A program made the translations under genes and the position numbers. Positions 11,211-21,273 of a DNA stretch of 64,000 bases are shown here, in pieces. The notes under the pieces were generated by a model. That model was given only the letters and a program-made list of their open reading frames with translations, did no database searches and was not told the DNA's origin. How positions within the stretch are numbered: the stretch's first letter is position 1; the number at the start of each line of letters is the position of its first letter. The stretch is from Rhizobium altiplani (lineage in GTDB: Bacteria; Pseudomonadota; Alphaproteobacteria; Rhizobiales; Rhizobiaceae): the NCBI RefSeq assembly GCF_001542405.1, contig NZ_LNCD01000051.1, positions 1 to 64,000 of the forward strand, written 5' to 3'.

Positions 11211-11401
11211 CTCCCATATGTGAGCCTCACAAAAACCGGCTGGACGCACGTGCGTCATGGACGGTAGGAACGAACACAAGGGTGAGGCATAGGTTGCGTT
11301 CGCAATCCGTCCGAAGCCCGCTTTTGAATAATTCAGAATGCTGATACCGGGTCCTGCACCTCGCTTGGCTAGAGCCCGGAATTGGTAGCGCGGAGAATCG
11401 C

Positions 11402-12742
11402 ATGGCGTCTGCAGCGGAACAGTTGGCTTCCAACCTCAATTTCTCGACCTTCGCCAAAGCCGAGGATCTCAAGAAGCGCCTGTGGTTCACACTGGCAGCT
11501 CTCCTCGTGTACCGGCTCGGTACTCACATTCCGCTCCCTGGCCTAAATCCAGAAGCTTATGCCCAGGCATTCCGTGGCCAGGCGGGCGGCATTCTCGGCC
11601 TCTTCAACATGTTCTCGGGCGGCGCCGTGCAGCGCATGGCAATCTTTGCGCTCGGCATCATGCCTTACATTTCCGCTTCGATCATCGTGCAGCTGATGAC
11701 TTCGGTCGTTCCGGCGCTCGAAAACCTGAAGAAGGAGGGCGAACAGGGCCGCAAGATCATCAACCAGTATACGCGCTACGGCACGGTACTGCTCGGTGCG
11801 CTTCAGGCTTACGGCATTTCCGTCGGTCTTGAGAGCGGCAACGGCCTTGTTGTCGATCCTGGCATCTTCTTCCGCATTTCGACGGTCGTGACCCTGCTCG
11901 GCGGCACGATGTTCCTGATGTGGCTCGGCGAGCAAATCACCTCGCGCGGCATCGGCAACGGCATCTCGCTGATCATCTTCGCGGGTATTGCCGCAGGCCT
12001 TCCGCAGGCTCTTGCCGGCACCCTCGAACTTGGCCGCACCGGCGCCCTGTCGACGACGCTGATTCTCGCCGTCATCGTCATTGCGATCGCCGTTATCGCG
12101 ATCATCGTTTTCGTCGAGCGTGCGCAGCGCCGCCTGCTGATCCAGTATCCGAAGCGCCAGGTCGGCAACCGCATGTTCCAGGGCGACACGTCGCACCTGC
12201 CGCTGAAGCTCAACACCTCGGGCGTTATCCCGGCGATCTTCGCGTCCTCGCTGCTGCTGCTGCCGGCGACCGTTGCAGGCTTTGCCAACACGACCGCACT
12301 GCCGGCCTGGGCGACCTCGATCGTCGCCGCGCTCGGCCACGGTCAGCCGCTCTATATGCTGCTCTACGGCCTGCTGATCGCTTTCTTCGCCTTCTTCTAT
12401 ACCGCTATCGTCTTCAATCCGAAGGACACCGCCGACAATCTGAAGAAGCATGGCGGCTTCATCCCGGGTATTCGCCCGGGCGAGCGGACTGCTGAGTATA
12501 TCGACTACGTGCTGACCCGCATTACGGTGATTGGCGCGATCTACCTCGTCTTCGTGTGCATTCTGCCTGAAATTCTTGTGTCGCAGACGGGCATTCCTTT
12601 GTCCTTGGGTGGCACTTCGCTCTTGATCGTGGTTAGCGTAACTCTCGATACGGTGGCGCAGATTCAGGGTCATCTGATCGCACAGCAGTACGAAGGCCTG
12701 ATCAAGAAATCGAAGTTGCGCGGAGGAAAGAGGGGGCGATGA
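11402..12742 (+). CDS. secY: Preprotein translocase subunit SecY
   Basis: SecY is the channel-forming subunit of the SecYEG translocon in the inner membrane. It is 446 residues with about ten transmembrane helices. Visible motifs are the plug region [12 protein letters not shown], the conserved [21 protein letters not shown] stretch and the cytosolic loop [10 protein letters not shown]. The stop overlaps the adk start by 4 nt (ATGA). Confidence 0.98.
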   Translation: MASAAEQLASNLNFSTFAKAEDLKKRLWFTLAALLVYRLGTHIPLPGLNPEAYAQAFRGQAGGILGLFNMFSGGAVQRMAIFALGIMPYISASIIVQLMTSVVPALENLKKEGEQGRKIINQYTRYGTVLLGALQAYGISVGLESGNGLVVDPGIFFRISTVVTLLGGTMFLMWLGEQITSRGIGNGISLIIFAGIAAGLPQALAGTLELGRTGALSTTLILAVIVIAIAVIAIIVFVERAQRRLLIQYPKRQVGNRMFQGDTSHLPLKLNTSGVIPAIFASSLLLLPATVAGFANTTALPAWATSIVAALGHGQPLYMLLYGLLIAFFAFFYTAIVFNPKDTADNLKKHGGFIPGIRPGERTAEYIDYVLTRITVIGAIYLVFVCILPEILVSQTGIPLSLGGTSLLIVVSVTLDTVAQIQGHLIAQQYEGLIKKSKLRGGKRGR

Positions 12743-13389
12743 GACTCATACTGTTAGGGCCGCCGGGCGCGGGTAAGGGGACCCAGGCTCAGCGGATCGT
12801 GGAGAAGTACGGAATTCCGCAACTTTCCACGGGTGACATGCTGCGTGCTGCCGTTGCGGCTGGCACGGAGGTAGGCAAGCGTGCAAAGGCCGTCATGGAT
12901 GCTGGCAAGCTTGTTTCCGATGAGATTGTCAATGCCATCGTCTCCGAGCGTCTGGATGCACCGGACTGCACCAAGGGTTTCATTCTCGACGGTTACCCGC
13001 GCACGCTGGTTCAGGCCGACGCAACGGAAGCAATTCTGAAAAGCAAGGGTCTTGAGCTCTCGGCCGTGATCGAGATCCAAGTTGACGACACGGTCCTGGC
13101 GGACCGCGTCTCGGGACGCTACACCTGCGCCAACTGCGGTGCAGGCTATCACGACACCAAGGTAAAGCCGAAGGTTGAAGGCGTTTGCGACCGCTGCGGT
13201 TCGACTCACTTCAAGCGGCGCCCCGATGACAACCGCGAAACGGTCGTCACGCGCCTGCAGGCTTACTACAAGGAAACATCTCCATTGATCGGCTACTTCT
13301 ATGCCAAGGGCAAGCTGAAGTCGGTTGATGGCATGGCGGATATCGATCACGTCACCAGCGAGATCGATAAGATACTTTCGAAGCTTTAG
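12739..13389 (+). CDS. adk: Adenylate kinase, zinc-lid type
   Basis: Adenylate kinase catalyses ATP + AMP to 2 ADP in the cytosol. It is 216 residues. The P-loop GPPGAGKGT lies at residues 7-15 and the AMP site STGDMLR follows. The lid carries four cysteines (C130, C133, C150, C153) in a CxxC...CxxC arrangement expected to bind zinc. It is coupled to secY by a 4-nt overlap, the usual secY-adk arrangement. Confidence 0.98.
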   Translation: MRLILLGPPGAGKGTQAQRIVEKYGIPQLSTGDMLRAAVAAGTEVGKRAKAVMDAGKLVSDEIVNAIVSERLDAPDCTKGFILDGYPRTLVQADATEAILKSKGLELSAVIEIQVDDTVLADRVSGRYTCANCGAGYHDTKVKPKVEGVCDRCGSTHFKRRPDDNRETVVTRLQAYYKETSPLIGYFYAKGKLKSVDGMADIDHVTSEIDKILSKL

Positions 13390-13608
13390 TCTTTGAAAAT
13401 AAACTTGGCGGAAGCGGTTGCTTTTCAGCACTGATTCCGCTAAACACCGCGCCAACTCGCGACATTTATGCGATCGGCGCGGATTTCCAGAGAAGTCCGG
13501 GTTCGGTCGCTTTGACATGTACGAACCCAAATCTGAACGAGCGGCCGGTTCGGCTGCATAACGAAAAGCCTCTTGCCGGATGGCAACGGGAACGCAAGGA
13601 GAATAGGC

Positions 13609-13977
13609 GTGGCACGTATCGCTGGCGTCAACATCCCGACTGCGAAGCGCGTCGTTATCGCGCTGACCTACATTCACGGGATCGGTCCAAAATTCGCGCA
13701 GGAAATCATGGAGAAGGTTGGCCTTCCGGCTGACAAGCGCGTCCATCAGCTGACGGACTCCGAGGTTCTGCAGATCCGTGAAACCATCGACCGTGACTAT
13801 CAGGTCGAAGGCGATCTGCGTCGCGAAACCTCGATGAACATCAAGCGTCTGATGGACCTCGGCTGCTACCGTGGTCTGCGTCATCGTCGTGGCCTTCCGG
13901 TCCGCGGTCAGCGCACGCACACCAATGCCCGTACCCGCAAAGGTCCGGCAAAGGCCATCGCTGGTAAGAAGAAGTAA
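13609..13977 (+). CDS. rpsM: 30S ribosomal protein S13
   Basis: S13 contacts tRNA and forms intersubunit bridges. The GTG start at 13609 ([14 protein letters not shown]) gives 122 residues and has an AAGGAG site. The upstream ATG at 13573 lacks support. The conserved [17 protein letters not shown]-terminus is present. It opens the alpha cluster, 219 nt after adk; that gap has a weak 6-bp hairpin (13408-13440) and nothing else I can name. Confidence 0.97.
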   Translation: MARIAGVNIPTAKRVVIALTYIHGIGPKFAQEIMEKVGLPADKRVHQLTDSEVLQIRETIDRDYQVEGDLRRETSMNIKRLMDLGCYRGLRHRRGLPVRGQRTHTNARTRKGPAKAIAGKKK

Positions 13978-14001
13978 TTTCCGGGAAACCGGAGGTAAGG
14001 G

Positions 14002-14028
14002 GGCTGGCGGTCTGCGCCGGCCTCTTTT
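14002..14028 (+). terminator. Terminator-like hairpin between rpsM and rpsK
   Basis: GGCTGGCG (14002-14009) pairs with CGCCGGCC (14015-14022), one G.T wobble, with a 5-nt loop and a TCTTTT tail. It lies inside the alpha operon, so it could be an attenuator or a partial terminator rather than an operon end. Confidence 0.5.
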
Positions 14029-14111
14029 GAGTTTGGGGCAGGGCCGTAAGGTCTCGTTCCGGTGTAGCCGCTGGCATTACGGCGGTGCAGAGATCCAAGA
14101 AAGGGATTTAA

Positions 14112-14501
14112 ATGGCCAAGGAAGCCGTACGCGTTCGTCGTCGCGAACGCAAAAACATTTCGTCGGGTGTTGCCCACGTCAACTCGACCTTCAACAACAC
14201 GATGATCACCATCACCGACGCACAGGGCAACGCCATTGCCTGGTCGTCGGCTGGCGCCAAGGGCTTCAAGGGCTCGCGCAAGTCGACCCCGTTCGCTGCT
14301 CAGATCGCTGCTGAGGACTGCGCCAAGAAGGCTCAGGAACATGGCATGAAGTCGCTGGAAGTCGAAGTTTGCGGTCCGGGTTCGGGTCGTGAATCCGCTC
14401 TGCGCGCGCTCCAGGCTGCTGGTTTCATGATCACGTCCATCCGCGACGTGACGCCGATCCCGCACAATGGTTGCCGCCCGCGCAAGAAGCGCCGCGTCTG
14501 A
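14112..14501 (+). CDS. rpsK: 30S ribosomal protein S11
   Basis: S11 forms part of the platform and the mRNA exit channel. It is 129 residues. Family motifs are [15 protein letters not shown] near the N-terminus and the C-terminal [14 protein letters not shown]. The gap to rpoA is 100 nt and contains a hairpin. Confidence 0.98.
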   Translation: MAKEAVRVRRRERKNISSGVAHVNSTFNNTMITITDAQGNAIAWSSAGAKGFKGSRKSTPFAAQIAAEDCAKKAQEHGMKSLEVEVCGPGSGRESALRALQAAGFMITSIRDVTPIPHNGCRPRKKRRV

Positions 14502-14517
14502 TCATCGCCATTCACAA

Positions 14518-14546
14518 CACCGGTGAGCGGATTTTCGCTCCCGGTG
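14518..14546 (+). other. Hairpin between rpsK and rpoA
   Basis: CACCGG (14518-14523) and GAGCG (14525-14529) pair with CGCTC (14536-14540) and CCGGTG (14541-14546), leaving one bulged T and a 6-nt loop. There is no U-run, so it is more likely an mRNA stability or control element than a terminator. Confidence 0.45.
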
Positions 14547-14601
14547 CTTCTCAAGCTCGGTTGCCACGATTGGATGGTGGTAACGAACGGAAGGCAAAAA
14601 T

Positions 14602-15612
14602 ATGATTCAGAAAAACTGGCAGGAATTGATCAAGCCGAACAAGGTCGAGTTCTCTTCGAGCTCGCGCACCAAGGCGACGCTCGTAGCAGAGCCGTTGGAG
14701 CGCGGTTTCGGCCTCACCCTCGGCAACGCGCTTCGCCGCGTTCTGCTGTCCTCGCTGCGCGGCGCCGCAGTGACGGCCGTGCAGATCGATGGCGTGCTGC
14801 ATGAGTTCTCGTCGATCCCGGGCGTCCGCGAAGACGTCACGGACATCGTCCTCAACATCAAGGAAATCGCCATCAAGATGGATGGCGATGACGCAAAGCG
14901 CATGGTCGTGCGTAAGCAGGGCCCGGGCGTTGTAACGGCTGGTGACATCCAGACGGTCGGCGATATCGAAATCCTCAACCCCGAGCATGTCATCTGCACG
15001 CTCGACGAGGGCGCCGAAATCCGCATGGAATTCACCGTCAACAACGGCAAGGGCTACGTTCCGGCCGACCGCAATCGTGCGGAAGATGCTCCGATCGGTC
15101 TCATCCCGGTCGACAGCCTTTATTCGCCGGTCAAGAAGGTATCCTACAAGGTTGAAAACACCCGCGAAGGACAGGTTCTCGACTACGACAAGCTGAACAT
15201 GACGATCGAAACCGATGGTTCGATTTCCGGCGAAGATGCCGTCGCTTTCGCGGCTCGCATCCTCCAGGATCAGCTTGGCGTGTTCGTCAACTTCGACGAG
15301 CCGCAGAAGGAAGCCGAAGAAGAAGCAGTCACCGAACTCGCTTTCAACCCGGCGCTCCTCAAGAAGGTGGACGAACTCGAACTGTCCGTTCGCTCGGCAA
15401 ACTGCCTGAAGAACGACAACATCGTCTACATCGGCGACCTCATTCAGAAGACCGAAGCAGAAATGCTCCGCACGCCGAATTTTGGTCGCAAGTCGCTGAA
15501 CGAAATCAAGGAAGTTCTCGCTTCCATGGGCCTGCACCTCGGCATGGAAGTGCCGGCATGGCCGCCTGAGAACATCGAAGATCTCGCCAAGCGCTACGAA
15601 GACCAATACTAA
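14602..15612 (+). CDS. rpoA: RNA polymerase alpha subunit
   Basis: The alpha subunit nucleates RNA polymerase assembly and contacts UP elements and activators. It is 336 residues, the alphaproteobacterial length. The N-terminal dimerisation domain contains [13 protein letters not shown] linker near residue 235 leads to the C-terminal domain with the DNA-contact helix [11 protein letters not shown] and the [14 protein letters not shown] turn. Confidence 0.98.
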   Translation: MIQKNWQELIKPNKVEFSSSSRTKATLVAEPLERGFGLTLGNALRRVLLSSLRGAAVTAVQIDGVLHEFSSIPGVREDVTDIVLNIKEIAIKMDGDDAKRMVVRKQGPGVVTAGDIQTVGDIEILNPEHVICTLDEGAEIRMEFTVNNGKGYVPADRNRAEDAPIGLIPVDSLYSPVKKVSYKVENTREGQVLDYDKLNMTIETDGSISGEDAVAFAARILQDQLGVFVNFDEPQKEAEEEAVTELAFNPALLKKVDELELSVRSANCLKNDNIVYIGDLIQKTEAEMLRTPNFGRKSLNEIKEVLASMGLHLGMEVPAWPPENIEDLAKRYEDQY

Positions 15613-15657
15613 CCATCAAACGGCGGGCGAGATGCCTGCATGTGAAGGAGAATAGCA

Positions 15658-16083
15658 ATGCGCCACGGTAAATCCGGCCGCAAGCTGAACAGAACCGCTA
15701 GCCACCGCAAGGCAATGTTTGCCAACATGGCGGCTTCGCTCATCACCCATGAGCAGATCGTGACGACCCTGCCGAAGGCAAAGGAAATCCGTCCGATCGT
15801 TGAAAAGCTCGTCACCCTCGGCAAGCGCGGCGACCTGCATGCTCGTCGTCAGGCGATCTCGCAGATCCGCGACGCCGCTGTTGTTTCGAAGCTCTTCGAC
15901 ACGATCGCTTCGCGCTACGCAACCCGCAACGGCGGCTACCTGCGTATCATGAAGGCTGGCTTCCGCCAGGGCGACAACGCCGCTCTCGCAGTCATCGAAT
16001 TCGTTGACCGCGACACCTACGCTAAGGGCGCAGCCGACAAGGCTCGCGTTGAAGCCGAAGCTGCTGCAGCTGAAGCCGCTTAA
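15658..16083 (+). CDS. rplQ: 50S ribosomal protein L17
   Basis: L17 is a 50S protein at the tunnel exit. It is 141 residues: the L17 core ([20 protein letters not shown]) plus an alanine/glutamate-rich tail typical of alphaproteobacteria. It ends the alpha operon, followed by a strong terminator. Confidence 0.98.
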   Translation: MRHGKSGRKLNRTASHRKAMFANMAASLITHEQIVTTLPKAKEIRPIVEKLVTLGKRGDLHARRQAISQIRDAAVVSKLFDTIASRYATRNGGYLRIMKAGFRQGDNAALAVIEFVDRDTYAKGAADKARVEAEAAAAEAA

Positions 16084-16106
16084 TCCTTTCCGGTGTGCCG
16101 GAAGCA

Positions 16107-16137
16107 AAACAGCCGGGCTGCAAAGCCCGGCTGTTTT
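16107..16137 (+). terminator. Intrinsic terminator of the alpha operon
   Basis: A perfect 13-bp stem (16107-16119 with 16124-16136) with a GCAA tetraloop runs into TTTT. This is the strongest terminator of the ribosomal region. The next 200 nt (to 16343) contain no gene I can support. Confidence 0.92.
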
Positions 16138-16343
16138 CGTTTGTAACCCTTGCTGGGCACGGGAAACAGCGGTCGTGGACGGGTCGTCGTATTCCCACCA
16201 AGACAAGGCATATTCAGGAGCGGATCGCTGCCCTTGGATGCAGCCGCAGGCCAATGCTGTATCGTGCTGCCGCTTGGCATGTTGAGCAGTTTTGAGATCG
16301 GAGCTAGCTTGGCGTTCCCGCCAACGTCTCAAGGAGTGGGCGC

Positions 16344-16727
16344 TTGATAGACCATATAACCGTTGCTGTGAGTGACTTGGCAAAGAGCAAGCTCTTCTAT
16401 GAGAAGGCGCTTGCACCGCTAGGATACAAACTTTCCTTCGGAAAGGAGAGCGTGTTCTGGGCCTTCGATATCGGCAATGGGTGCCTTTTCGAGATCCAGC
16501 AGGTCGACGGCCAGCCACCTTTGACGAGTGTGCACGTCGCCTTTCGCACTCGAAGCAGGGCCGAGGTTGATGCGTTTTATCACGCCGCGCTAGATGCTGG
16601 CGCAAAGGACAATGGCGCTCCCGGCCCACGCCCACAATATGCACCAGGCTATTACGCCTCCTTCGTTCTCGATCCCGATGGCTACAACATCGAAGCCATG
16701 ATCAATCAGCCAGCGAAGGAAGGGTGA
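16344..16727 (+). CDS. VOC superfamily (glyoxalase/bleomycin-resistance fold) protein
   Basis: This is a 127-residue single-domain VOC protein, a metal-dependent fold used by glyoxalases and dioxygenases. The likely start is TTG at 16344 (read as MIDHITVAVSDLAKSK), set by an AAGGAG site a few bases upstream. Candidate metal ligands are His4, the Glu of LFEIQQ, the His of SVHVAFR and the Glu of YNIEAM near the C-terminus. It stands alone between the alpha operon and the convergent msrQ. The substrate cannot be inferred. Confidence 0.85.
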   Translation: MIDHITVAVSDLAKSKLFYEKALAPLGYKLSFGKESVFWAFDIGNGCLFEIQQVDGQPPLTSVHVAFRTRSRAEVDAFYHAALDAGAKDNGAPGPRPQYAPGYYASFVLDPDGYNIEAMINQPAKEG

Positions 16728-16764
16728 CCGGGCGCGAGCCGATAGCCGAAGGAGCGTGTGCAAA

Positions 16765-17421
16765 TCATGAGGCGGTCGCTGCAGCCCGTGTGCGCTGGCG
16801 GCCCTGGCCGCGTTTCCTGCTCCGCGCGATCGGCCGCCATGAGCGGTAAAGGATCAGCAGGATGATCACCGTGACATAGACGTATTGCTCGAGGTCGATG
16901 ACCTTCGTCGATAGCGCAAAGTGTACGGCGCCGGCAGCGGCGATGACGTAGACGAGGCGATGCAGCCGGACCCAGTTCGGCCCCAAGCGGCGGATCGACA
17001 GGTTGTTCGATGTCACTGCTAGCGGAACCAGCATGACGAACCCGGCCATACCGAACATGATAAAGGGCCGCTTCAGCACGTCGTTGAGCACAGCTGAGAG
17101 ATCAAGTGCCTGGTCCAGCACCATGTAAACAGTCAAATGCATCGCCACGTAATAGAAACAGAGGAGCCCAAGCGCGCGGCGATAGCGCAGATAGTTCCAG
17201 CCGAACAGATCGCGGGCAGGGCTGACGGCGAGCGTCAGGATAAGGAAGCGGATCGCCCAGAGGCCGAGGAACAGTTCGAAGGTCTTTACCGGATCGGCGC
17301 CAAGCTGATCGGTCGCGCCGAGATAAAAGGTCCATGCGGCGGGCAACAGGCCGATGGCATAGAGCGCCCAGACAGAGGCCGATTGCCACCGCTTCGCAAG
17401 GCTGAGCGAAAATCCCGGCAT
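16765..17421 (-). CDS. msrQ: MsrQ, heme-binding membrane subunit of the MsrPQ system
   Basis: MsrQ passes electrons from the respiratory chain or flavin to the periplasmic reductase MsrP, which repairs methionine sulfoxide. The 218-residue product has about six transmembrane helices of the ferric-reductase-like (YedZ) family. Histidines suited to heme binding occur in YYVAMHLTVYM, VRLHRLVYV and AVHFALS. The C-terminus is arginine/lysine-rich and cytoplasmic. Its start shares one base with the msrP stop, so the two are translated as a pair. Confidence 0.93.
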   Translation of the reverse strand: MPGFSLSLAKRWQSASVWALYAIGLLPAAWTFYLGATDQLGADPVKTFELFLGLWAIRFLILTLAVSPARDLFGWNYLRYRRALGLLCFYYVAMHLTVYMVLDQALDLSAVLNDVLKRPFIMFGMAGFVMLVPLAVTSNNLSIRRLGPNWVRLHRLVYVIAAAGAVHFALSTKVIDLEQYVYVTVIILLILYRSWRPIARSRKRGQGRQRTRAAATAS

Positions 17422-18386
17422 CAGAAGTTCTTCCGAAGATCCATGCCGCTATAGAGGCTGGCGACCTCGTCGGCATAGCCGTTGAACGGCAGGGTCGGGT
17501 GGCGGCTTGCGCCGAAAAAGCCGCTTTCGCCGATGCGCCGTTCCGTCGCCTGGCTCCAGCGTGGGTGATCGACCTCCGGATTGACGTTGGCAAAGAAGCC
17601 ATACTCCTGGGGATTGGTCACCTGCCAGGTGTTCTTCGGCTCCTTGTCCGTCAGGGTGATCCGCACGATCGACTTGATGCCCTTGAAGCCATACTTCCAT
17701 GGCACGACCAGCCGGATCGGCGCGCCGTTCTGGTTCGGCAAGGTCTGACCATAAAGACCGACGGCGAGCAGGGCGAGTGGGTGACGCGCTTCGTCGAGCC
17801 GCAGGCCTTCGACATAGGGCCAGTCGAGCGATTGGAAGATGCCTTTCTGTCCCGGCATCTCTTCTGGCCGCACGACCGTTTCGAAGGCGACGTACTTTGC
17901 ACTTCCGAGCGGCTCGACCTTGTTGAGCAGGGAAGCAAGCGGAAAGCCGTCCCAAGGAATGACCATCGACCACGCCTCGACACAACGCATGCGGTAGGTG
18001 CGGCTCTCGATCGGGAATTCCTTGATCAGCGCTTCGACATCGAACGTGCCGGGCTTGTTGACCATGCCGTCGACCTTGATCGTCCAAGGCAGCGGTTTAA
18101 AGTCGCCGGAGAGCGCAGCGGGATCGCCCTTATCCAGACCGAATTCGTAGAAATTGTTGTAGGTCGTGACGTCCTTCAGGGGGGTCGCCTTCTCATCGAC
18201 CGTATATTTGCTTTCGACGACCGACAGTGCCGCTGCACTGGCCTTGCCGGCTCCGTACAGCGCCATGGCGCCCAGCGTCGCAGCGCCGAGGAATTCGCGG
18301 CGGCGCAGATAGAGCTGTTTCGGCGTAATCTCCGAGGATGCGATCTTTGGGGGGCGATAGGCTGGCACCGGAAACCTCCTGAGCAT
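17421..18386 (-). CDS. msrP: MsrP, periplasmic methionine sulfoxide reductase (molybdopterin enzyme)
   Basis: MsrP reduces methionine sulfoxide in oxidised periplasmic proteins. The 321-residue protein has a twin-arginine signal (RRREFLG at residues 28-34, then a hydrophobic stretch and ASA cleavage region), so it is exported folded with its cofactor. The molybdenum-ligating cysteine is C135 in [11 protein letters not shown]. It lies directly upstream of msrQ and divergent from ilvD. Confidence 0.94.
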   Translation of the reverse strand: MLRRFPVPAYRPPKIASSEITPKQLYLRRREFLGAATLGAMALYGAGKASAAALSVVESKYTVDEKATPLKDVTTYNNFYEFGLDKGDPAALSGDFKPLPWTIKVDGMVNKPGTFDVEALIKEFPIESRTYRMRCVEAWSMVIPWDGFPLASLLNKVEPLGSAKYVAFETVVRPEEMPGQKGIFQSLDWPYVEGLRLDEARHPLALLAVGLYGQTLPNQNGAPIRLVVPWKYGFKGIKSIVRITLTDKEPKNTWQVTNPQEYGFFANVNPEVDHPRWSQATERRIGESGFFGASRHPTLPFNGYADEVASLYSGMDLRKNF

Positions 18387-18693
18387 GTAAGCTCGGTATA
18401 AACCTTCAACGCATTAAACACATCTTTAAATCATTGTTTATGCCCACAGGCACGGCTGCGAAAAGCCAACTTTTTGTGTTCGCTGTTTGATGCAATAGCC
18501 TGTAACGAAACGACTGCCGTGACCGTATAAGCTCGATGTGCCCAGGAGCCGAAGCGTACCGGTTTCGGCCTTCCCGGTAGTGACAGCCCACACCGTTTGG
18601 ATTAGGACAATTCCAAAAAACGGCGACAACCCTGCCGCTTGAAGCCTGCGCCCCGCAATCGCCGACGATTTCCGACACGTAAGGAATACGCCA
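18387..18693. other. Divergent intergenic region msrP / ilvD
   Basis: These 307 nt separate the divergent msrP and ilvD starts. The msrP side is AT-rich. I see no gene, RNA or strong repeat. Both promoters must lie here, but no -35/-10 pair is clear enough to name. Confidence 0.5.
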
Positions 18694-20532
18694 ATGCCAG
18701 CCTACCGTTCCAGAACCACGACCCACGGCCGCAACATGGCGGGTGCGCGCGGCCTTTGGCGCGCCACGGGCATGAAGGATTCGGATTTCGGCAAGCCGAT
18801 TATTGCGGTGGTGAACTCCTTCACCCAGTTCGTGCCTGGCCACGTCCATCTCAAGGACCTTGGTCAACTCGTGGCCCGCGAAATCGAAGCTGCTGGTGGC
18901 GTCGCCAAGGAATTCAACACGATCGCCGTCGACGACGGCATCGCGATGGGCCATGACGGCATGCTCTATTCGCTGCCGTCGCGCGAACTGATTGCCGACA
19001 GCGTCGAATACATGGTCAACGCCCACTGCGCCGACGCGATGGTCTGCATCTCCAACTGTGACAAGATCACGCCCGGCATGCTGATGGCCTCACTCCGCCT
19101 CAACATCCCGACCGTCTTCGTCTCCGGTGGCCCAATGGAAGCCGGCAAGGTCGTCCTGCATGGCAAGACCCACGCGCTCGACCTCGTCGACGCCATGGTT
19201 GCCGCCGCCGACGACAAGATCAGTGATGAGGACGTCAAGGTCATCGAACGGTCTGCGTGTCCGACCTGCGGCTCGTGCTCGGGCATGTTTACCGCCAACT
19301 CCATGAACTGCCTGACCGAAGCGCTCGGCCTGTCGTTACCAGGCAACGGCTCGACGCTCGCAACGCATGCCGATCGCAAGCGCCTGTTCGTCGAAGCTGG
19401 TCACCTGATCGTCGATCTCGCGCGCCGTTACTACGAGCAGGACGACGTCAAGGCTCTGCCACGCACGATTGCGTCCAAGCAGGCGTTCGAGAATGCCATG
19501 GCTCTCGATATCGCCATGGGTGGCTCGACGAACACCGTCCTCCACATCCTGGCGGCGGCGCACGAAGGCGAGATCGATTTCACGATGGCCGACATCGATG
19601 CGTTGTCGCGCCGCGTTCCCTGCCTCTCCAAGGTCGCACCGGCCAAGAGTGATGTCCACATGGAAGACGTTCACCGCGCCGGCGGCATCATGTCGATCCT
19701 CGGAGAGCTGGACAAGGGCGGCCTGCTGAACCGCGAATGCCCGACGGTCCATGCCGAAACGCTCGGCGACGCGATCGACCGCTGGGACATTACCCGCACC
19801 AACAGCGAGACGGTCCGTAACTTCTACCGCGCCGCGCCCGGCGGCATCCCGACCCAAGTCGCCTTCAGTCAGGAAGCGCGTTGGGACGATCTCGACACGG
19901 ACCGCGAAAAGGGCGTTATCCGCTCCGTGGAGCATCCGTTCTCGAAGGACGGCGGTCTTGCTGTTCTGAAGGGCAACCTGGCGCTTGACGGCTGCATTGT
20001 GAAGACGGCAGGCGTTGACGAATCCATCCTGAAGTTCTCCGGCCCGGCCAAGGTCTACGAAAGCCAGGACGCGGCTGTGAAGGCCATCCTGTCGAACCAG
20101 GTCGTTGCCGGCGATGTCGTCGTCATCCGATACGAAGGCCCGAAGGGTGGCCCCGGCATGCAGGAAATGCTCTATCCGACGAGCTACCTGAAATCGAAGG
20201 GCCTCGGGAAGGCTTGCGCGCTGATCACCGATGGCCGCTTCTCCGGCGGCACGTCCGGGCTTTCCATCGGCCACGTCTCGCCGGAAGCGGCAAACGGCGG
20301 CACGATCGGTCTGGTTCGCGAAGGCGACATGATCGACATCGACATCCCGAACCGCATCATCAGCCTGCGCGTCGATGACAAGGAGCTGGCGAGCCGCCGC
20401 GCCGAGCAGGAGGAGAGGGGCTGGCATCCGGCCGAGCAGCGCAAGCGCAACGTCACGACGGCACTAAAGGCTTACGCCGCCTTCGCAACCAGCGCCGATC
20501 GGGGAGCCGTTCGCGATCTCGGCAGCCGTTGA
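18694..20532 (+). CDS. ilvD: Dihydroxy-acid dehydratase
   Basis: IlvD dehydrates 2,3-dihydroxy-isovalerate and -methylvalerate in valine and isoleucine synthesis, using an iron-sulfur cluster. It is 612 residues. Cluster cysteines are visible in [12 protein letters not shown] and [22 protein letters not shown]. The C-terminal swivel domain carries [12 protein letters not shown] and the RFSGGTSG signature. It is monocistronic, ending at a terminator shared with the convergent gene downstream. Confidence 0.98.
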   Translation: MPAYRSRTTTHGRNMAGARGLWRATGMKDSDFGKPIIAVVNSFTQFVPGHVHLKDLGQLVAREIEAAGGVAKEFNTIAVDDGIAMGHDGMLYSLPSRELIADSVEYMVNAHCADAMVCISNCDKITPGMLMASLRLNIPTVFVSGGPMEAGKVVLHGKTHALDLVDAMVAAADDKISDEDVKVIERSACPTCGSCSGMFTANSMNCLTEALGLSLPGNGSTLATHADRKRLFVEAGHLIVDLARRYYEQDDVKALPRTIASKQAFENAMALDIAMGGSTNTVLHILAAAHEGEIDFTMADIDALSRRVPCLSKVAPAKSDVHMEDVHRAGGIMSILGELDKGGLLNRECPTVHAETLGDAIDRWDITRTNSETVRNFYRAAPGGIPTQVAFSQEARWDDLDTDREKGVIRSVEHPFSKDGGLAVLKGNLALDGCIVKTAGVDESILKFSGPAKVYESQDAAVKAILSNQVVAGDVVVIRYEGPKGGPGMQEMLYPTSYLKSKGLGKACALITDGRFSGGTSGLSIGHVSPEAANGGTIGLVREGDMIDIDIPNRIISLRVDDKELASRRAEQEERGWHPAEQRKRNVTTALKAYAAFATSADRGAVRDLGSR

Positions 20533-20559
20533 GCTTCTCGTCAAGAAAATGTGAAATGG

Positions 20560-20591
20560 ACCGGTCGCTAAAGCGGCCGGTTTATTTTTTT
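20560..20591. terminator. Terminator at the 3' ends of ilvD and the lprI-like gene
   Basis: ACCGGTCGCT (20560-20569) pairs with AGCGGCCGGT (20572-20581), one wobble and a 2-nt nominal loop, followed by TTATTTTTTTG on the plus strand. The minus-strand gene reads through this hairpin and stops inside it, so the structure serves ilvD and overlaps the coding end of the convergent gene. Confidence 0.8.
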
Positions 20592-20921
20592 GTAGGTTTC
20601 ATCGAGCTGTTTCAGGCGCTCGTCATAGGCAGCCTTGATGCATGCCGCGTCTGCGGCGCATTCCTGGCGTTTTTTGAGCCAGGCCGTTTGCTCGTCCTGC
20701 AAGGTGCCGCGCGAGCCCATCGCCATAAGCCCAGACAGCAGGTCGAACGTCGTTGCCATCTTCACATCGGCATCGTTCAGCGCGCGGTTTTCGCAGATCA
20801 CTTTTTCATCCGGCTTCAGTTCCTTTGCGTCGCAATCAAAGCTCGCGGCATGGGAAGTGCCTGCCATTAGGACTGAAAGTGTGAATGCGACGGGGAAAAG
20901 CGTGCTGTGAAAAGCTCTCAT
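20568..20921 (-). CDS. Exported LprI/DUF1311-type protein
   Basis: The 117-residue product has a cleavable signal peptide (hydrophobic stretch ending AGTSHAA, about 25 residues). The mature domain has the cysteine pattern of the lysozyme-inhibitor LprI N-terminal/DUF1311 family: FDCDAKELKPDEKVIC, then RQECAADAACIKAAYDERL. LprI itself inhibits lysozyme in mycobacteria; whether this protein does so is unknown. Its last codons fall in the shared terminator hairpin. Confidence 0.8.
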   Translation of the reverse strand: MRAFHSTLFPVAFTLSVLMAGTSHAASFDCDAKELKPDEKVICENRALNDADVKMATTFDLLSGLMAMGSRGTLQDEQTAWLKKRQECAADAACIKAAYDERLKQLDETYKKINRPL

Positions 20922-21273
20922 GCATCAGTTCCTGTTTCAGTGGGGCCAGCGACAAACATGATGCAGTTGGCCGACGCGGCAAGGACGGGCCTTGCTTTCG
21001 CCTAAAGGAATCGGTGGGCGAACGGAGTTTCAACAGCTTGGGCACCAGGCATTGGGCAGAGGTGCAACATGCTTCGAGCGTGATGTCTCTTTCGGGTGAC
21101 TTTGGCTTGCCTTTGGCATTAGATATCAGTCGCATAGAGTTCGTTCCTGAATCAGTTTGCGAAGCTTGATCAGCAGTCCGTGAGCTGCCTTGTTCTTCCA
21201 TGCTTCCGCCCTCTTTCCTTTCTAGCGTCCGGCGCTACAACGTGTTCGAGAGCGAATTTCAGAAGGAATCCCC
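20922..21273. other. Intergenic region with no supported gene
   Basis: These 352 nt lie between the lprI-like gene and the Deg protease. Open frames exist on both strands but none has a family pattern, signal peptide or good ribosome-binding site. The 3' part must hold the promoter of the protease gene; an AAGGA site precedes its ATG. Confidence 0.5.

Noticed and set aside
20836..21201. Open frames on both strands between the lprI-like gene and the Deg protease
   Set aside because: Low-complexity translations with no signal peptide, domain or ribosome-binding site; treated as intergenic.
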